Positions 23,358 to 35,715 of a stretch of 64,000 nt of DNA are shown here, piece after piece (the stretch's first letter is position 1; each line of letters starts with the position of its first letter). The translations under genes were made by a program, and so were the position numbers. The DNA comes from Theobroma cacao. Its lineage: Eukaryota > Streptophyta > Magnoliopsida > Malvales > Malvaceae. The notes beneath the pieces were generated by a model. It searched no databases, had not been told where the DNA came from, and saw only the letters and a list, made by a program, of their open reading frames with translations. The stretch lies in contig NC_030850.1 of the NCBI RefSeq assembly GCF_000208745.1, positions 32,914,599 through 32,978,598 on the forward strand, in the 5' to 3' direction.

Positions 23358-24944
23358 ATGCAGTGCTGCGGACAATGGAAACCTGTTGCTGCAATGGTAG
23401 CTGTCAACTTTGCGCTGGCTGTAACAAATTTCCTTGTCAAAAAAATTCTTGATGAAGGAGTGAGCCATATTATCATCTTAATATACCGTCAGGCAATTTC
23501 TGCTGTTTTCTTGGCACCGATTGCCTACTTTTGGGAAAGGTAAAAACTACTTAAAATGCCCCTAATTTCCATGAAGTTCTATCACCTACTTGTTGCTAGC
23601 ACTCAGCTAATTCATTCACCAGCTTGAATTATAGGAGAATTCTGAATATATAGCACTTTTGACAAGGCACGCACTTACTACAGTTGATTGGTTTCCTTGT
23701 AGAAAAAGCAGACCCAAGCTCACAGCTCGTATCCTATGCCACCTTTTCCTCACTGCTCTTATAGGGTTAGTTGTAAAATCCTAAATACTAGCTTGGTTTC
23801 TGTTGTTATTCTCCTGGCTTTATACTTACTAAGAACATTTAAAATGTCCTCCAGGGCAACACTCTCTCAGTACTTTTTCCTTCTTGGACTTGAATATACT
23901 ACGGCAACGTTCTCATGCGCATTCATAAATATGGTTCCTGCAGTCACGTTTATGCTGGCACTACCATTTGGGTAAAGGCTTAAACACCAAGTGCATCCCT
24001 CTGGCTTGAGTTTAATCAGAGTCATAACTCTTTGATATCACACATTTTCAGTCTAGAGAAAGTCGATATCAGAAACAAGGCCGGGGGGGCAAAGGTTTTT
24101 GGTACATTGGTTTGCATTGCTGGAGCTATGGTACTGACCCTTTACAGAGGAAAAACATTGGTCAAATCAAATTCACGAGCCACAACTCATATCATAAACT
24201 ATGCCAATACGATGATTTCAACTAAGAAGAAAGAGAGATGGGCTATCGGTTCAATACTTCTGACTGTAGGCTGCATCTTCTGGTCATCATGGTTCCTTCT
24301 GCAAGCCAGGATTGGCAAGACATATCCATACCAATATTCCAGCACTGCTTTTTTGTCTTTCTTCAGTGCAATTCAGTCAGCCATCTTAAGTTTGGTAGCA
24401 GAGAGGAACTTTAGCAAATGGATTTTGAAAGGAAAACTGGAACTAATAACAGTGACTTATGCTGTAAGTATTCTCTTTGCTAAGTTTGATTTTTATTCTG
24501 TCAAGATTAAATCAAGTTACACAGTACCTGGAAATCCCATCGTTTCAATCTTGCCGAAATAGGGAATGGTGGCATCAGGCTTGTGTTACGTGGGAATGTC
24601 CTGGTGTGTCAAACAAAAGGGTCCTGTCTTCACATCTGCATTCACTCCACTCGTTCAAATATTTGTAGCTATGTTTGATTTCTTCATTCTACATGGACAA
24701 ATCTACTTTGGAAGGTAGCTTACTTTAATCCTTCTTTCTTGTTGCTTCGCAAATATTTATATTGCTTCTAACTTCTAATATCCTTTATGTATTGGCAAGG
24801 AACAGCGTCGTTGGATCTATCCTAGTTGTAATTGGTTTATATATCCTGCTCTGGGGCAGAAACTCCGAGGCAGAAGAAACAAATCAGCGGAAGCAGCCCC
24901 AAGTAGAACAAGAAGAGGACCGTAATGCAAGGTCACAAGTCTAA
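23358..24944 (+). CDS. WAT1-related (MtN21/UMAMIT) EamA transporter
   Basis: Six exons (23358-23539, 23703-23765, 23855-23971, 24052-24463, 24563-24714, 24800-24944) join in frame to 356 residues. The family signatures are clear: KPVAAMVAVNFALA at the start of helix 1, IYRQAISAVFLAPIAYFWER, YFFLLGLEYTTATFSCAFIN with NMVPAVTFMLALPFG, and in the second repeat GLCYVGMSWCVKQKGPVFTS, then GSILVVIGLYILLWG. These two EamA halves give about ten membrane helices, followed by a short charged tail. Relatives include the vacuolar auxin transporter WAT1 and plasma-membrane amino-acid exporters; the substrate cannot be told from sequence. The exon pattern is typical of the family. Arabidopsis has several WAT1 genes close to the At4g01570 PPR gene, consistent with shared synteny. 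Confidence 0.93.
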
Positions 24945-26533
24945 CCAATCTCTAGTTTCTACTTATACAACTAGTACTGCAAGGGTTTGCCTGTGACCCG
25001 ATCCTCCTCCCAAGAACTACTTATCGAAACAAATGTTTCTGCAATTATGCTTCCTATATAGAAATCGTTACTTGCTTTCCAAGTTTCAATGCAATCAAAA
25101 TTTCTACCTGACATGTCCATGTGAGTTCAGACAATTGCAGAAGGATATTATATACTAATGCTAATTATGGGACTAGCCATCATGAACTTCTATGGACCAC
25201 AAGGATCCAATCAGGATAAGCATGTCCATAACACTCCAGGAATAGCAGAATGGCAAAAGAAATTAAAGTGGCCTGACTAGCAAGGAAAGAGGCAAGGCCT
25301 TTCATAATAAACCCATCAAGCATCTTCTCCGACGGTCACCCCAAAAAATTAGTTTAGGACTTCGTATACCATCTAAGAATCTCCCGATCATTTCCATTTA
25401 GTATTGTTATTTCCAGCACAACTCCATCAAGAACAATGAATTACTATAGATCAACAAGGTCAGCATTCAGGATATGATGATCATGTGAATGAATTCCTCT
25501 TCTGCTAGGTTTAAATGATAACTTGTATCTCTAACCTACGAGCTTGGCAAGTGACCGAGCCTAAATTTCATGTCAAGTTGTAAAGCAAGGCAACTGGAGG
25601 TTTCACCATGTTTTCCCAACTCACATCTCATCGAATTCAAGTTTTCAAGCTGTTATAATTCAAATTTTTCTTAACTCTTTCATTCCTCTTCTATGCATAT
25701 CTTTCTTTGTCTCTTTGGAGGTTTTCTAAAGTAGCCAACTTTTTGTTCTTTCTCACCTGACTAATCATTTAAAGGTTCATGCCTAAAAACACCTCTTACC
25801 ACCTTATTACCAACCCTTTCTACATATTACAGATTGAATCTTCACCATTTATTTCCCATACCAATTTTCATTACTAACATGAATTATAATATGAAAAAAA
25901 AAAGAGCTTTAAAATAACAGTGCTATAAAAGTTAATGAAAAATATATTTGTTATTTTCGTATTATTGTTTCAAGTTAACTTTACTAGGAGAAATTTGGAT
26001 ATTACCAGGAGAAAAAGATATTTATTATTTTTAAGAGACTTTAACTTATACCTATTAATTGATAACGTATTCAAATTTTATGAATATTCAATTTAAATTA
26101 AAATAAATTATTAGAGCACATATCTTACAACCCTAAACATTATCCCTTAAATATTTATATTTAAGATGAATAGTAAAATTAACCTAAATCTACCCCAAAC
26201 CGGATATAAAATATCCAAATCTTATGTAATCGGGACTATATGCACCGGAAATTAGATATAATATACTTGTTAACATATCCCTCATAGTAAAAGAACCCAA
26301 AAAAAAAAAAACTAAAAACGAAAAAGTTTAGCCACTGATAGGTGCTGGGCTGAAAAGAAGCTCAGTCTCCTCGGAGCCCAAAATTCTAGGCCTAACTGGG
26401 CCCAACATCCATTACTGGGCATGAACAGCTATCAACATTCAAAACCAAAAACCCTAGACACCCCCTCTCCTATCTTCCCTTTGTTCCGTGAATCAGTGTT
26501 CATCGACCAACCGGAGGGGCAACGAAGCCAAAA
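24945..26533. other. Intergenic, no gene recognised
   Basis: Includes the 3' UTR of the WAT1 gene, an AT-rich middle and, in the last 200 bases, the GC-richer leader of the RPF1 gene. No other exon is seen. Confidence 0.4.
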
Positions 26534-29009
26534 ATGGGCGGAAAAAGAAAGAAGGGCGAAAGCGAAGGGATGGAAGGAGATAACGATAGCAAAAACAATA
26601 ATAAAAAGATGAAGCAGAAGAGTGAGATACTTCCTTCCTCCGTCAAAAACAAGGAGAAGAGGTCGGCTGTACACGCAAAACTCAAGCACCAAAAGAAGGT
26701 CGAGAAACGCAAGAAGCTTAAAGCTCGTGACGCGGCCGAAAAACGCGCTCTCGAGCTCGGAGAAGAGGTCGTCCTCTATTTTCCTTTCTTCTTTTTTTTT
26801 TTTAATTTTTTTATATTTTTAAATGGAGCAAACGATTGCTGAATTTTTTTTTTTTTTTGCAGCCTGCACCGAAGCAAATCCCTCGGACTATTGAAAATGC
26901 GAGGGAAGCTGACGAGACCGTTTGCATGCCTGATGATGAAGAGGTAAATTTATCGGTTTATTTCTTGGAAATTCGGGGTTTTTTTTTTCAAAAAATTTGA
27001 ATTTTGAGTTGAAAATTATAATCTTTTTCTTTTTTATTATTTCAGCTGTTTGCTGGTAATGATGCGGATGAATTCAGTTCGATTCTAAAGCGTGATCGCA
27101 CTCCAAAGATATTAATCACCACTTGCCGTTTCAATTCTACAGTATGCTCTGTTATCTCACTTCTCATTTGATGAAACTATGCATAGCATATACCATTTTC
27201 ATTCCTTTTTGCCTACATTTAGAACAGTTTTTATCTGTCTTACTAAATATTCTGCAATCTTTTATCTATGGATTACTATGTCTTTAGAGGGGACCTTCTT
27301 TTATCTCCGAATTGCTTTCGGTGATCCCTAATGCTCATTACAATAAGAGAGGAACATATGACTTGAAAAAGGTGCTTCTCATGATAATTTTCTCGAATTA
27401 TTCTTTTATCAAGATACTAAGAAAATGTGCGGTTGGTGCTTAGTAGCATTTTAGTAAGTATCTTTTTGAAGTAATGTATTCATATTACTGCAGATTGTGG
27501 AATATGCAAATAACAAAGAATTCACGTCAATTATAGTAGTTCACACCAATCGAAGAGAACCAGGTATGTGATAAGAGTTTCTATACAGTTCTCTTATTTG
27601 GATTGTGCTCTAGCTTTGTTTTCTTTATGAGAATTAAAGCTGACTAGTTGGTGTGGCTGTCATGTAGATGCTCTTCTAATCATTGGCTTGCCTGATGGAC
27701 CTACAGCGCATTTCAAGCTTTCAAGTCTGGTTTTGCGGAAGGATATTAAGGTAGAAGACTGATTCTTTCTGCTTGATGTGAGCTATCCTTATGCTATATT
27801 GGTTTTCTTTTCTACTATTAAAATTGGACATGAATTTCATGTCTAATTGTTGGATTTCTGGAAAAGGAGTTGTTACCAGAATCATATTAATTGCCTCTAT
27901 TTTTGTACTTGTAGAATCACGGAAATCCTACTAGTCACATGCCGGAGCTAGTGTTAAATAACTTCACAACTCGCCTGGGCCATCGCATTGGGAGGTTGCA
28001 TACTGTTCTGTATTTTATAGTCTACTACTGGATGTTTAAATTCTGCTAAAAATTGCACATTCTCCTTTAATTTTCATGATGGTTATACTGGAACTACAAG
28101 TATATTCCTGTGAAAAATGTGTGTTTTAGCTTTCCAATCTTATGATCTCCCTCTGTTGGCTTTTCTGTCTGAGAGTTGTGTTTTGTTGATCTGTACTGTC
28201 TAGGCTAATTCAGTCACTTTTTCCCCAAGATCCTAATTTTCGAGGACGACGAGTTGTAACGTTTCACAATCAACGAGATTTTATATTCTTCCGACATCAC
28301 AGGTCTGCCTCCCTGTCCTCTGAGTCTACTTCAAGTTAAGTAGTTGATGATTGTATAATTTCTTTCTGATAAATTGTCTATTCATGCAATCAGGTACGTA
28401 TTTGAAACCAAGGAGAGCAAACAGAGTGATTCAAAAGGTAAAAAGGCAAAGGATGCGAAGGGTGAGAGCATTGCTAAAGAAAAAGTAGTTGCTCGTCTTC
28501 AGGTCTGTTTCCCTCCATGTTTCTGTTAATACAATTGTATTTAGAGATTTTGAAAATAATTTTGCTAGCTCTATGAAACTGGGTTTGGAAGTCCCTTTTT
28601 CCTTTTCTGAGGATTATCCTCCAGCATTTGAGTTATCTCCTTTTGTAGAAATGACTTTGCTGCCACACATGGTTTTGGCCTGTTGATAATCTGGCATTTG
28701 CACTAGATTGTTTATAAAGTTAGGAATATATTTTATAGTTAAAAGTTTTGTCAAAACATGCAGGAGTGTGGTCCTCGGTTTACGCTAAAGTTGGTAAGTC
28801 TACAGCATGGGACATTTGATACCAAAGGTGGAGAATATGAGTGGGTTCACAAGGTAATTACTTGTCATCATATTTTCTATGGGACATTGATTGCTTTGTG
28901 TTTTCTCCTACCAAACCATCTCTATCGGTCTCATTACTCACATTTATTCTTTTCCATTTTTGAATGTCAGCCTGAAATGGACACCAGCCGAAGGAGATTT
29001 TTCTTGTAA
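26534..29009 (+). CDS. RPF1: Ribosome production factor 1 (Brix domain)
   Basis: Eleven exons (26534-26767, 26863-26943, 27046-27141, 27288-27371, 27494-27563, 27668-27750, 27915-27994, 28204-28302, 28394-28502, 28764-28853, 28971-29009) give 354 residues. The N-terminus is very rich in K, R and E and looks like a nucleolar targeting, coiled-coil segment. The Brix fold begins near residue 120 ([13 protein letters not shown]), continues through [35 protein letters not shown] and [20 protein letters not shown]. It includes the basic motif [20 protein letters not shown] and ends with [16 protein letters not shown] and a short RRRFFL tail. RPF1-type proteins assist 60S subunit assembly and pre-rRNA processing in the nucleolus. 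The Arabidopsis counterpart, as I recall, is MEE49 (At4g01560), also beside PPR and NAC genes. Confidence 0.93.
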
Positions 29010-29017
29010 CTTGGTAC

Positions 29018-29150
29018 ATGCTTTCATTTGCTTTGCACCTGGAATGCAACAATTTTCTGTTGAAGAGGGTTGGTATTATAACTGGGATTCATGCTTTCAT
29101 TTGCTTCTCTCCCGGAATGCAACGATTTTCTGTTGAAGAGGGTTGGTACT
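29018..29150 (+). repeat. Two-copy 72-bp direct repeat after RPF1
   Basis: The block catgctttcatttgctt...gaagagggttggta occurs at 29018-29076 and again from 29090, period 72, starting nine bases after the RPF1 stop codon. It duplicates the start of the 3' UTR. Confidence 0.8.
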
Positions 29151-29748
29151 GCAATGAGAGATGAAGTTGATGCTCAAATTTTCACCTTGTGCTGGCATCT
29201 CAGGTTCGAGCATTGTTATACTTATATGATCAATTTTTCCCAATTATATAACGGATCTGAAAGAAATTGTATTGTTTTTGCATTGAAATTTATAATTGTG
29301 ATAAGCGGTTCCACCATTTTGTCTTGGACTCTTTAGTGTCTGTTCTCGCTGTTAAGTCTTCTGCCAATATAGCTACAAAAAATAAAATAAGCATGGAATT
29401 CAATAGCAGATACAGCACAACTTTTCCCACATTTTCCTCATTTCCCCGTTAGATTTAAAAAAGAATATAAGCAAAAAACCAAAAAAGAAGAGTGGGTGGC
29501 ACCGTTGTACCATTTGGAATAGAACCTACACATGAGAGATTGCTGGGCCAAACAGTCAACTATTTCGTCCTAGAATGAGGCAAAGATGTGAATTCAACTG
29601 TACATTTGGTCTTCCTGTACAACGTCGATAGTGTCTTCGACGAACCTTTACCATCTAAAGGCGGCTACTTCTACGGTTGATGATAATAAAATCTTTCGCA
29701 CCCTTGTCCGGCCCCGTACGTAGCCCCTACCATACAATCATTTCAAAC
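29151..29748. other. Convergent 3' intergenic region
   Basis: 3' flanks of RPF1 (plus) and the seven-helix gene (minus). No gene is seen. Confidence 0.4.
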
Positions 29749-30666
29749 TCAGTGCCCCTGCGTAATCCGTGTGCAGAACTTCTTGAGTGCATGAAGGCAA
29801 ATTAATAATAGCATGCCTCCAAAAGCAGCAGCTTGTGGCACTGATTGTTCTGGCGGAGAGTTTGCCACCAGGTAAATGCAATCCTTGGTGATCAAGATCC
29901 AAGCTAAACTCTCCAATAGTGACTTGATAGATAAGAATTTTCCTTTGTTCTTTACGCACAGCCTGCAAATAATCCTTAAACACAGAGCTCCTATGACACA
30001 AAATGTTGTCACCGAGCATCCCCGGTAAGTGATCAACTTCCCTCCTGCAACCAAAACCTCTTTGCGACACACGCAAGAGAGGCACTCACCAGAAAATGTT
30101 GACGATGCTAGAGCATCAAAACCTGTATAGTAAGGAAGGATAATGGAATCCAGGTATACACTGGCATGCAAAATCCCCGAAATTGTGGAAGCTTCAAAGA
30201 ACGCGTACCTAGGGTCCTTGTCAGCTCCAATGTCGAAGGCAAGGGCAGAAATTTGAATCAGTTGAAGGATTGCTGGAGCAATGCACGAGAGAGGAAATAG
30301 GATGTTAATCCTTTGACCATTGGCTAGTGCTAAAAGGATTAGCGGGAGTGACACCGGACCCGAAGGCAGCAAGAATCTCTTGGATTGACTGAGACAAGGC
30401 CGCCCTCTTCTTGATATGTCTATTAACATGATGACTAGTGTTGCCAGGTATGAAGCAGTTGTAAGAAGAAGAACTAGAACATCCACAGCCGGTGGATAAT
30501 TCCCTGGATAAATGCTGTCGCAGAAGTAATGGAAAGGGCAGTTGATTGGATCCAGAGTTTCCTCTACTTGCCATCTGGTGCATTTGAAGAATGCCATGCG
30601 GATGTCTTCCAGGTCCCATTCTGGTTGAATTGGTGCAACTTTTGGGTGCAGAATTTGGCTCCCCAT
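29749..30666 (-). CDS. Uncharacterised plant membrane protein with about seven helices
   Basis: One exon of 305 residues with ATG and stop. The first 55 residues are soluble and contain tryptophans and three cysteines (CTRWQ, CPFHYFC). About seven hydrophobic segments follow: VDVLVLLLTTASYLATLVIM, GPVSLPLILLALA, INILFPLSCIAPAILQLIQI, a segment ending SVYLDSIILPYYTGF, CSVTTFCVIGALCLRIICRL, LLESLAWILITKDCIYLVA and AAAFGGMLLLICLHALKKF. A cysteine cluster (CLSCVCRKE) lies between helices four and five. I do not recognise a named family and assign no function. Start, length and hydrophobicity suggest a real gene: a frame of this length with regular helices is unlikely by chance in AT-rich DNA. It is convergent with RPF1. 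Confidence 0.75.
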   Translation of the reverse strand: MGSQILHPKVAPIQPEWDLEDIRMAFFKCTRWQVEETLDPINCPFHYFCDSIYPGNYPPAVDVLVLLLTTASYLATLVIMLIDISRRGRPCLSQSKRFLLPSGPVSLPLILLALANGQRINILFPLSCIAPAILQLIQISALAFDIGADKDPRYAFFEASTISGILHASVYLDSIILPYYTGFDALASSTFSGECLSCVCRKEVLVAGGKLITYRGCSVTTFCVIGALCLRIICRLCVKNKGKFLSIKSLLESLAWILITKDCIYLVANSPPEQSVPQAAAFGGMLLLICLHALKKFCTRITQGH

Positions 30667-32736
30667 TATGATGTTCTGCGCTCCATTTTTCTCTTGCAGG
30701 CCTTTATTTTATATAACTTTAAATAAAAGCAAAATACAGTTGCTGGCTTTCGATGAAGAAAATAGACCTTCTGTCTGTTGAGATATGCTTTTAGGTTGGT
30801 GAATGGATGATGAAGTTCCATCTATTCTTTTATTTCTTTCTCTGGTTTAACTATATAGTATAACCTTTAATATTACTGGTTAAACATTCTTAATTATAAA
30901 TAAAAATAAAAGGTTCAGCTTCCTCAAATTGGTTCTATTTGTCAAGTTTTTCAAGTTTTCTTAGATTGCTTTTTCTGAAGAAACCCCCTCCTACTTGGCC
31001 TGAACATTAGGAAGTGCATGATCTTTATTCTTGAAATGAATCAAAAGGTTAGATTTTGTGCTTTCCCTTTTCCAGGATACCAAACAAGAAGCAGTAATTG
31101 ATGTAGTTTTGGAAGAATATCAGTCTTGGAAAGATTTTATATATATTAATTCTGGGTTGGGACTTTGGGAGTTGGAGACAACACTCCTTTGGGCGGTTGG
31201 TGAGGTGTATTCAGCGGAGGAGGGAAGGAACTTGGTTCTGAAGAAATGTTGTTGGGTGGGTGATCGCTACTGATTTGGTGACGGATTAACAATCTAGCCT
31301 CCCAAATTATATTCGTGAAACGTAACAAATGGGGCACTTGAAACTTTCTCACCCGTCACGACAGCCCAATGACTTTCGCCACGAATTGCCAAGTCGTCAC
31401 CTCACAAAATTCAGGCAGTATTTGCTCTTGTGACTATGAATTTTAAGGACTATGTGCAACGAATCTTCATACAACATTTATTTCAAATAAGATGTCACAT
31501 TTTAAATTGTTAACTTCACAACTCCATGTGATAGGAAATATTTGTTCAACAATTCATTCAAGGGGTGCAAAATTTTGGTTCATTTTATGCATAAGCTAAA
31601 CAAGACTTTAAGCCAAATTCACAATATATTTTTTGTTTCATATAAATGATAAAATTAGAAGTTACATTAATTTTATAAAACTAATTATAAAGTCAAATTT
31701 AGTTTAATATAGATATAATGTTCGAAAAAATCTTGAATTATTAAAAAAAATTTAAATAAATCTTTATTATTTTATTACATTTAATCAAGTTTGTATATTT
31801 TAATTTTGAATCAAATATGTTCTTTTATAATTAATAATTGATTAATTATCATTAATTAAAATACTATTTATCATTTTACACTCATGTGATACTAAAGTAA
31901 CGTTAATGTAAAAACTGAAAAATGTTACATTATTAGTCATCATATCACATCATCATTCATTAAAGTTGTTAATATGCTACGTTAACATCATATGATATAA
32001 AATGACAAGTAGTCTTTTGATTAAGTTAATTCTTAATTATAAAAGTTTATTAAATTCAAAAGAAAAGTTCAAGAATTTATTTAATTTAAAATAAAAATAT
32101 ATAAAATTTCGATTGAATGTAATATAAGAATTAAAATTTATTTAAACTTTTTTGAATAATTTAAATTTTTTTTAAAAATTATATCCTTCATATATATCAA
32201 TATTATGATAAATAAAAACAGTTTTGTTGTTATTAGTACTATTATTAGAGAGAATCTACTTATTTTACTATACTACTAATATTCTCATACATTCATTACC
32301 TTCAGCAAATGTTGTGGACTAGTGGCTTTTTCTCTTTCTGTCGGTCTCAAACTAGCTCCCATTAAATCTCTGAGTATACAATTATAGCTGCTCCGGCCTT
32401 TTATATATGTTGATTCATCTTGCTTTTTTAAGTCAAAGATGCATTAAATATCATGAAATCGTAATATTTGAATATTTGATTTATTAATTGATATATCATA
32501 TTTTTTTGAAAAAAATATGATTTAAATCTTTTATTTCAAATATAAAAGAAAAAATATCATGAAGTGCTACATATGGAAAGCGTTCTAGATATTGGTGTAA
32601 TTAATATATAATCAATGAAGAGAGAAAAGAAGAAAAGCAAACTTTGACAATGGGTGTTTTATTGTTTTTCAGGAAGACAAATGTATCCCTCATGTAATTA
32701 TTAATTTATTTTTAAAAATATTAACTTGATAAGATA
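30667..32736. other. AT-rich intergenic region
   Basis: No gene is recognised. Bases 31840-32180 share blocks (acatcatatgatat, ttaattataaaagtttatta) with 16721-17000, marking a dispersed AT-rich repeat. Confidence 0.45.
31840..32180. repeat. Dispersed AT-rich repeat (family copy 2)
   Basis: Similar in block order to 16721-17000: a catgtgata-type block, ataaaagtttatta, an aaaatacaaaatttt-like block and tttaaataattt. Diverged, with no coding content. Confidence 0.45.
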
Positions 32737-33521
32737 TAAACTTGATAATTTATGTTCTTGTATTTTAAATGTGTCAAATACAATTAAATATAAAACACGT
32801 TAAAATTAAATATGAATAATATTTTATTTTAAATCTGAAATATGTATACGTATATATTTAATAATCATATAACATAACACGATACAATAACACGTTTATT
32901 AAATGTGTCAATATACGACACGACAATTTAATAACACGTTTAACATGATTAAATAAAAATATTTATAATTAAATATAATTTTATTATTTAAATTTAAAAT
33001 TAATAATTATAAAAATAATTATAATAAAAATAAAATAATAATAATATCAAATATAATAAAATTTAACGTAAATAACATACATAAAATTTATTATCATATA
33101 ATATGATAAAATTCATCATTAACATCCAATCTTAAAATACTAATAATATAAAAAATCATCTATAATTTTCATTCATAATTAGATACATATCATTAATTAT
33201 ATTATCACCCATGAACGATTTCAAACACACAAACCAAAATTATTTAAGTAAAGTTAAAATAGTCTTTGCCTATTAATTTTTAATAAGTTGATAAACGTAT
33301 TACGTATACACATGTTTGGACACGATAACATGTTTAAATAGGATAACACAATTAATTAAATGTGTTGTTCGTGTCATACATGTTAAGATATAAAAATTTA
33401 CATATTTTAAATGTGTCAGATATAATTAGATACAAAAAATATTAAGGATAAACTCAAATTTATTGAATCCTGTATCTTTTCATATTGTGTTAATATATTG
33501 TGTCTAAAATTATCATATCTA
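32737..33521. mobile_element. Second, inverted and diverged copy of the TIR element
   Basis: Read in reverse complement, this stretch matches 2-666. For example, acgtttattaaatgtgtcaatatacgacacgac here corresponds to the region near 470-500. Weak terminal inverted repeats are visible (acttgataattt near 32740 and the complement of aaaattatcatatcta near 33506-33521). No coding capacity. Confidence 0.55.
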
Positions 33522-35715
33522 ATAAGATATGTAGCGTCTATATTTATAAGTTTTTGAAAATTCCTTATTTAATCGATGTGGTCTCACTATTGATCATCTT
33601 ACTTGTCTCTTCTTTAAAAGTGTTCGATGTGGATCGAATTTATTTTAATACTATTTTATCACAAAATTATTATTTTTTTTATGAATAATTAATTTATTAC
33701 AATATACAACAATTATATTTATAAAATTTTCAAAATCTTTTTACTTGCTCAATGTAAGACTTAAGTATTCCACCTACTCCTTTTTAAAAGTTTTGTCGTA
33801 ACACATGTGGCAACTCACCTCCTCCACATCTTTCCTTGCCTCGCCTACTTCCCATCTTCAATTTTCAATTCTCATGTTAAGTTTACTTTCAAAATCATCT
33901 CATTTCTTAATTAGTAATACAATTTCGGAATTTGTTAAGTTGCCTCACTCCCTAGAAATCTTTCTGACGAGATTTTTATTAAGAAAGGAAAGAGGAAAAG
34001 AAAAAAGAAAAAAGAAATCAAAATGCTAACCTTGCTGGAGCCTGGAAGTCATCTGAAGAGAAATGTCCCACCTGGATTATGCCCACAAATTTTTTTAACA
34101 ACCGTGTATTACTCCGTACGTGATATGAGACATTAAAGACAGATAGGCAGGCACCGACATGGACACGCGGTTGCATTTGCGTCTCCTTTTTCACTTAGCT
34201 AATTTTTCTGTTTTTGGTTTTCTCTTATTCTAATTTATTAATTATTCAATTTCTTCTTAGTACTAATAGTATCATATCAGAGGTGGGACGGTGGGTCAAG
34301 ACTTCAACAAAAGATTACTTCAGTCCAATATCTAGGAGGCTGGCAGCCCTACCTTAATTAGCTTTCTCTTTTTAGGTAATATTAAACAAAACTTTCTCTT
34401 TCATTTTTATTAATATAAATCTCTTTCTATCTTTTATTTTTTTTTATATTTGTGATCATGTATTATTTTTTATTTTTTATATCAACATTATGTAAATATA
34501 AAATAATAAATAATATTTTAAATAATTATTATTTATAAAAATATTTAATTTAAAATAATAATACAAAATTTTGATTAAATATAATAAAAAATAAATATTT
34601 ATTTAAAAGTTTTAAAATAATTCAACTTTTGAAAAAATTATATCTTATTTTAATTACAAAATTTATTTGTACTATTGAAGGGGTTTTCAACGATATTATT
34701 TTTTTTTTATATATTTTGTTCTTGCCAAGTGGTTTCACGAGAAGGAAACAAACACTAAGATATATTTTCCAAGTACAAAAACCATCTTGTGACCCTTTAT
34801 TCTGGCTCTGGCACCGACGTTATATTTTACTTCCACAATGATATATAGTTGGACATCATTCCTACAAAAATATTCTTTAAACCTAGTTGACTCTATTACT
34901 AAAAGGATATATAATTTTCAAATCCTTAATATTCTATTATACAAAATGCAGCAAATATTACCTGACACAAGCTCACTAATTTAATTTCATGACAAATTCT
35001 CTTAAGGTAGGTAGGTAATCAACACTTCCAATTACCATATGAAATCTTTCATTAAAATTGATTAAATGAGTTAATGAAACTCAAATCACATTTTGTCCAC
35101 TCACTAAAAAAAGAAAAATGGTTTGATCCAATATCTTTAATTTCTTTTACAAAAGGTAGTACTAATCAAAGTAGAAGAAAATTTAGAAAGAATCATGATA
35201 ATCATGTGCTAAAAGCCTGAAAAGTAATGGGTGCAGGAACCTTTGCCCTTGCCCTGTTTGTCAAAAAAACATAGCCTGCATGTTCGGTCTTTTACCAGTC
35301 TTTTGCTGAAATCTATATGCTAAATAAATGCGGCTGCTCTCCAGAAAGAAAAAGAGAAAGCAAAAACTTTCCTCCCTGAATGGTCCTGATCTTCCAGCTT
35401 TGCATACAGTGAGAAAATGACTGATGAGTCCGACTTGAGTGAGAATAAATTAAGGAGCTGGTTTAATCAGTAAATTAACCAACCTGAATCAAAATGGAAT
35501 GTTCTTGCTGCAGTTAAGATACAAAAAGGCAGTTAAAATAGCCCACAACATGATGCTGAGGGACATCAGCCTAGCCAGCTGTTTATTAAGAGAATACTAT
35601 AAAAAATTATACAATGGGACCCCATTGTTTTTAGTAAGCAGAGCCAAAAACCCACCCCCTAAATTCAATCAATCATTTTCTCCATCAACTTCTCTATAAA
35701 TTAAATCTCATCCGT
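33522..35715. other. AT-rich intergenic region
   Basis: No gene is recognised. Bases 34490-34650 are a third copy of the dispersed AT-rich repeat. The region near 35580-35700 is probably the core promoter and leader of the next gene (ctataaaa near 35597, ctataaatt near 35694). Confidence 0.4.
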
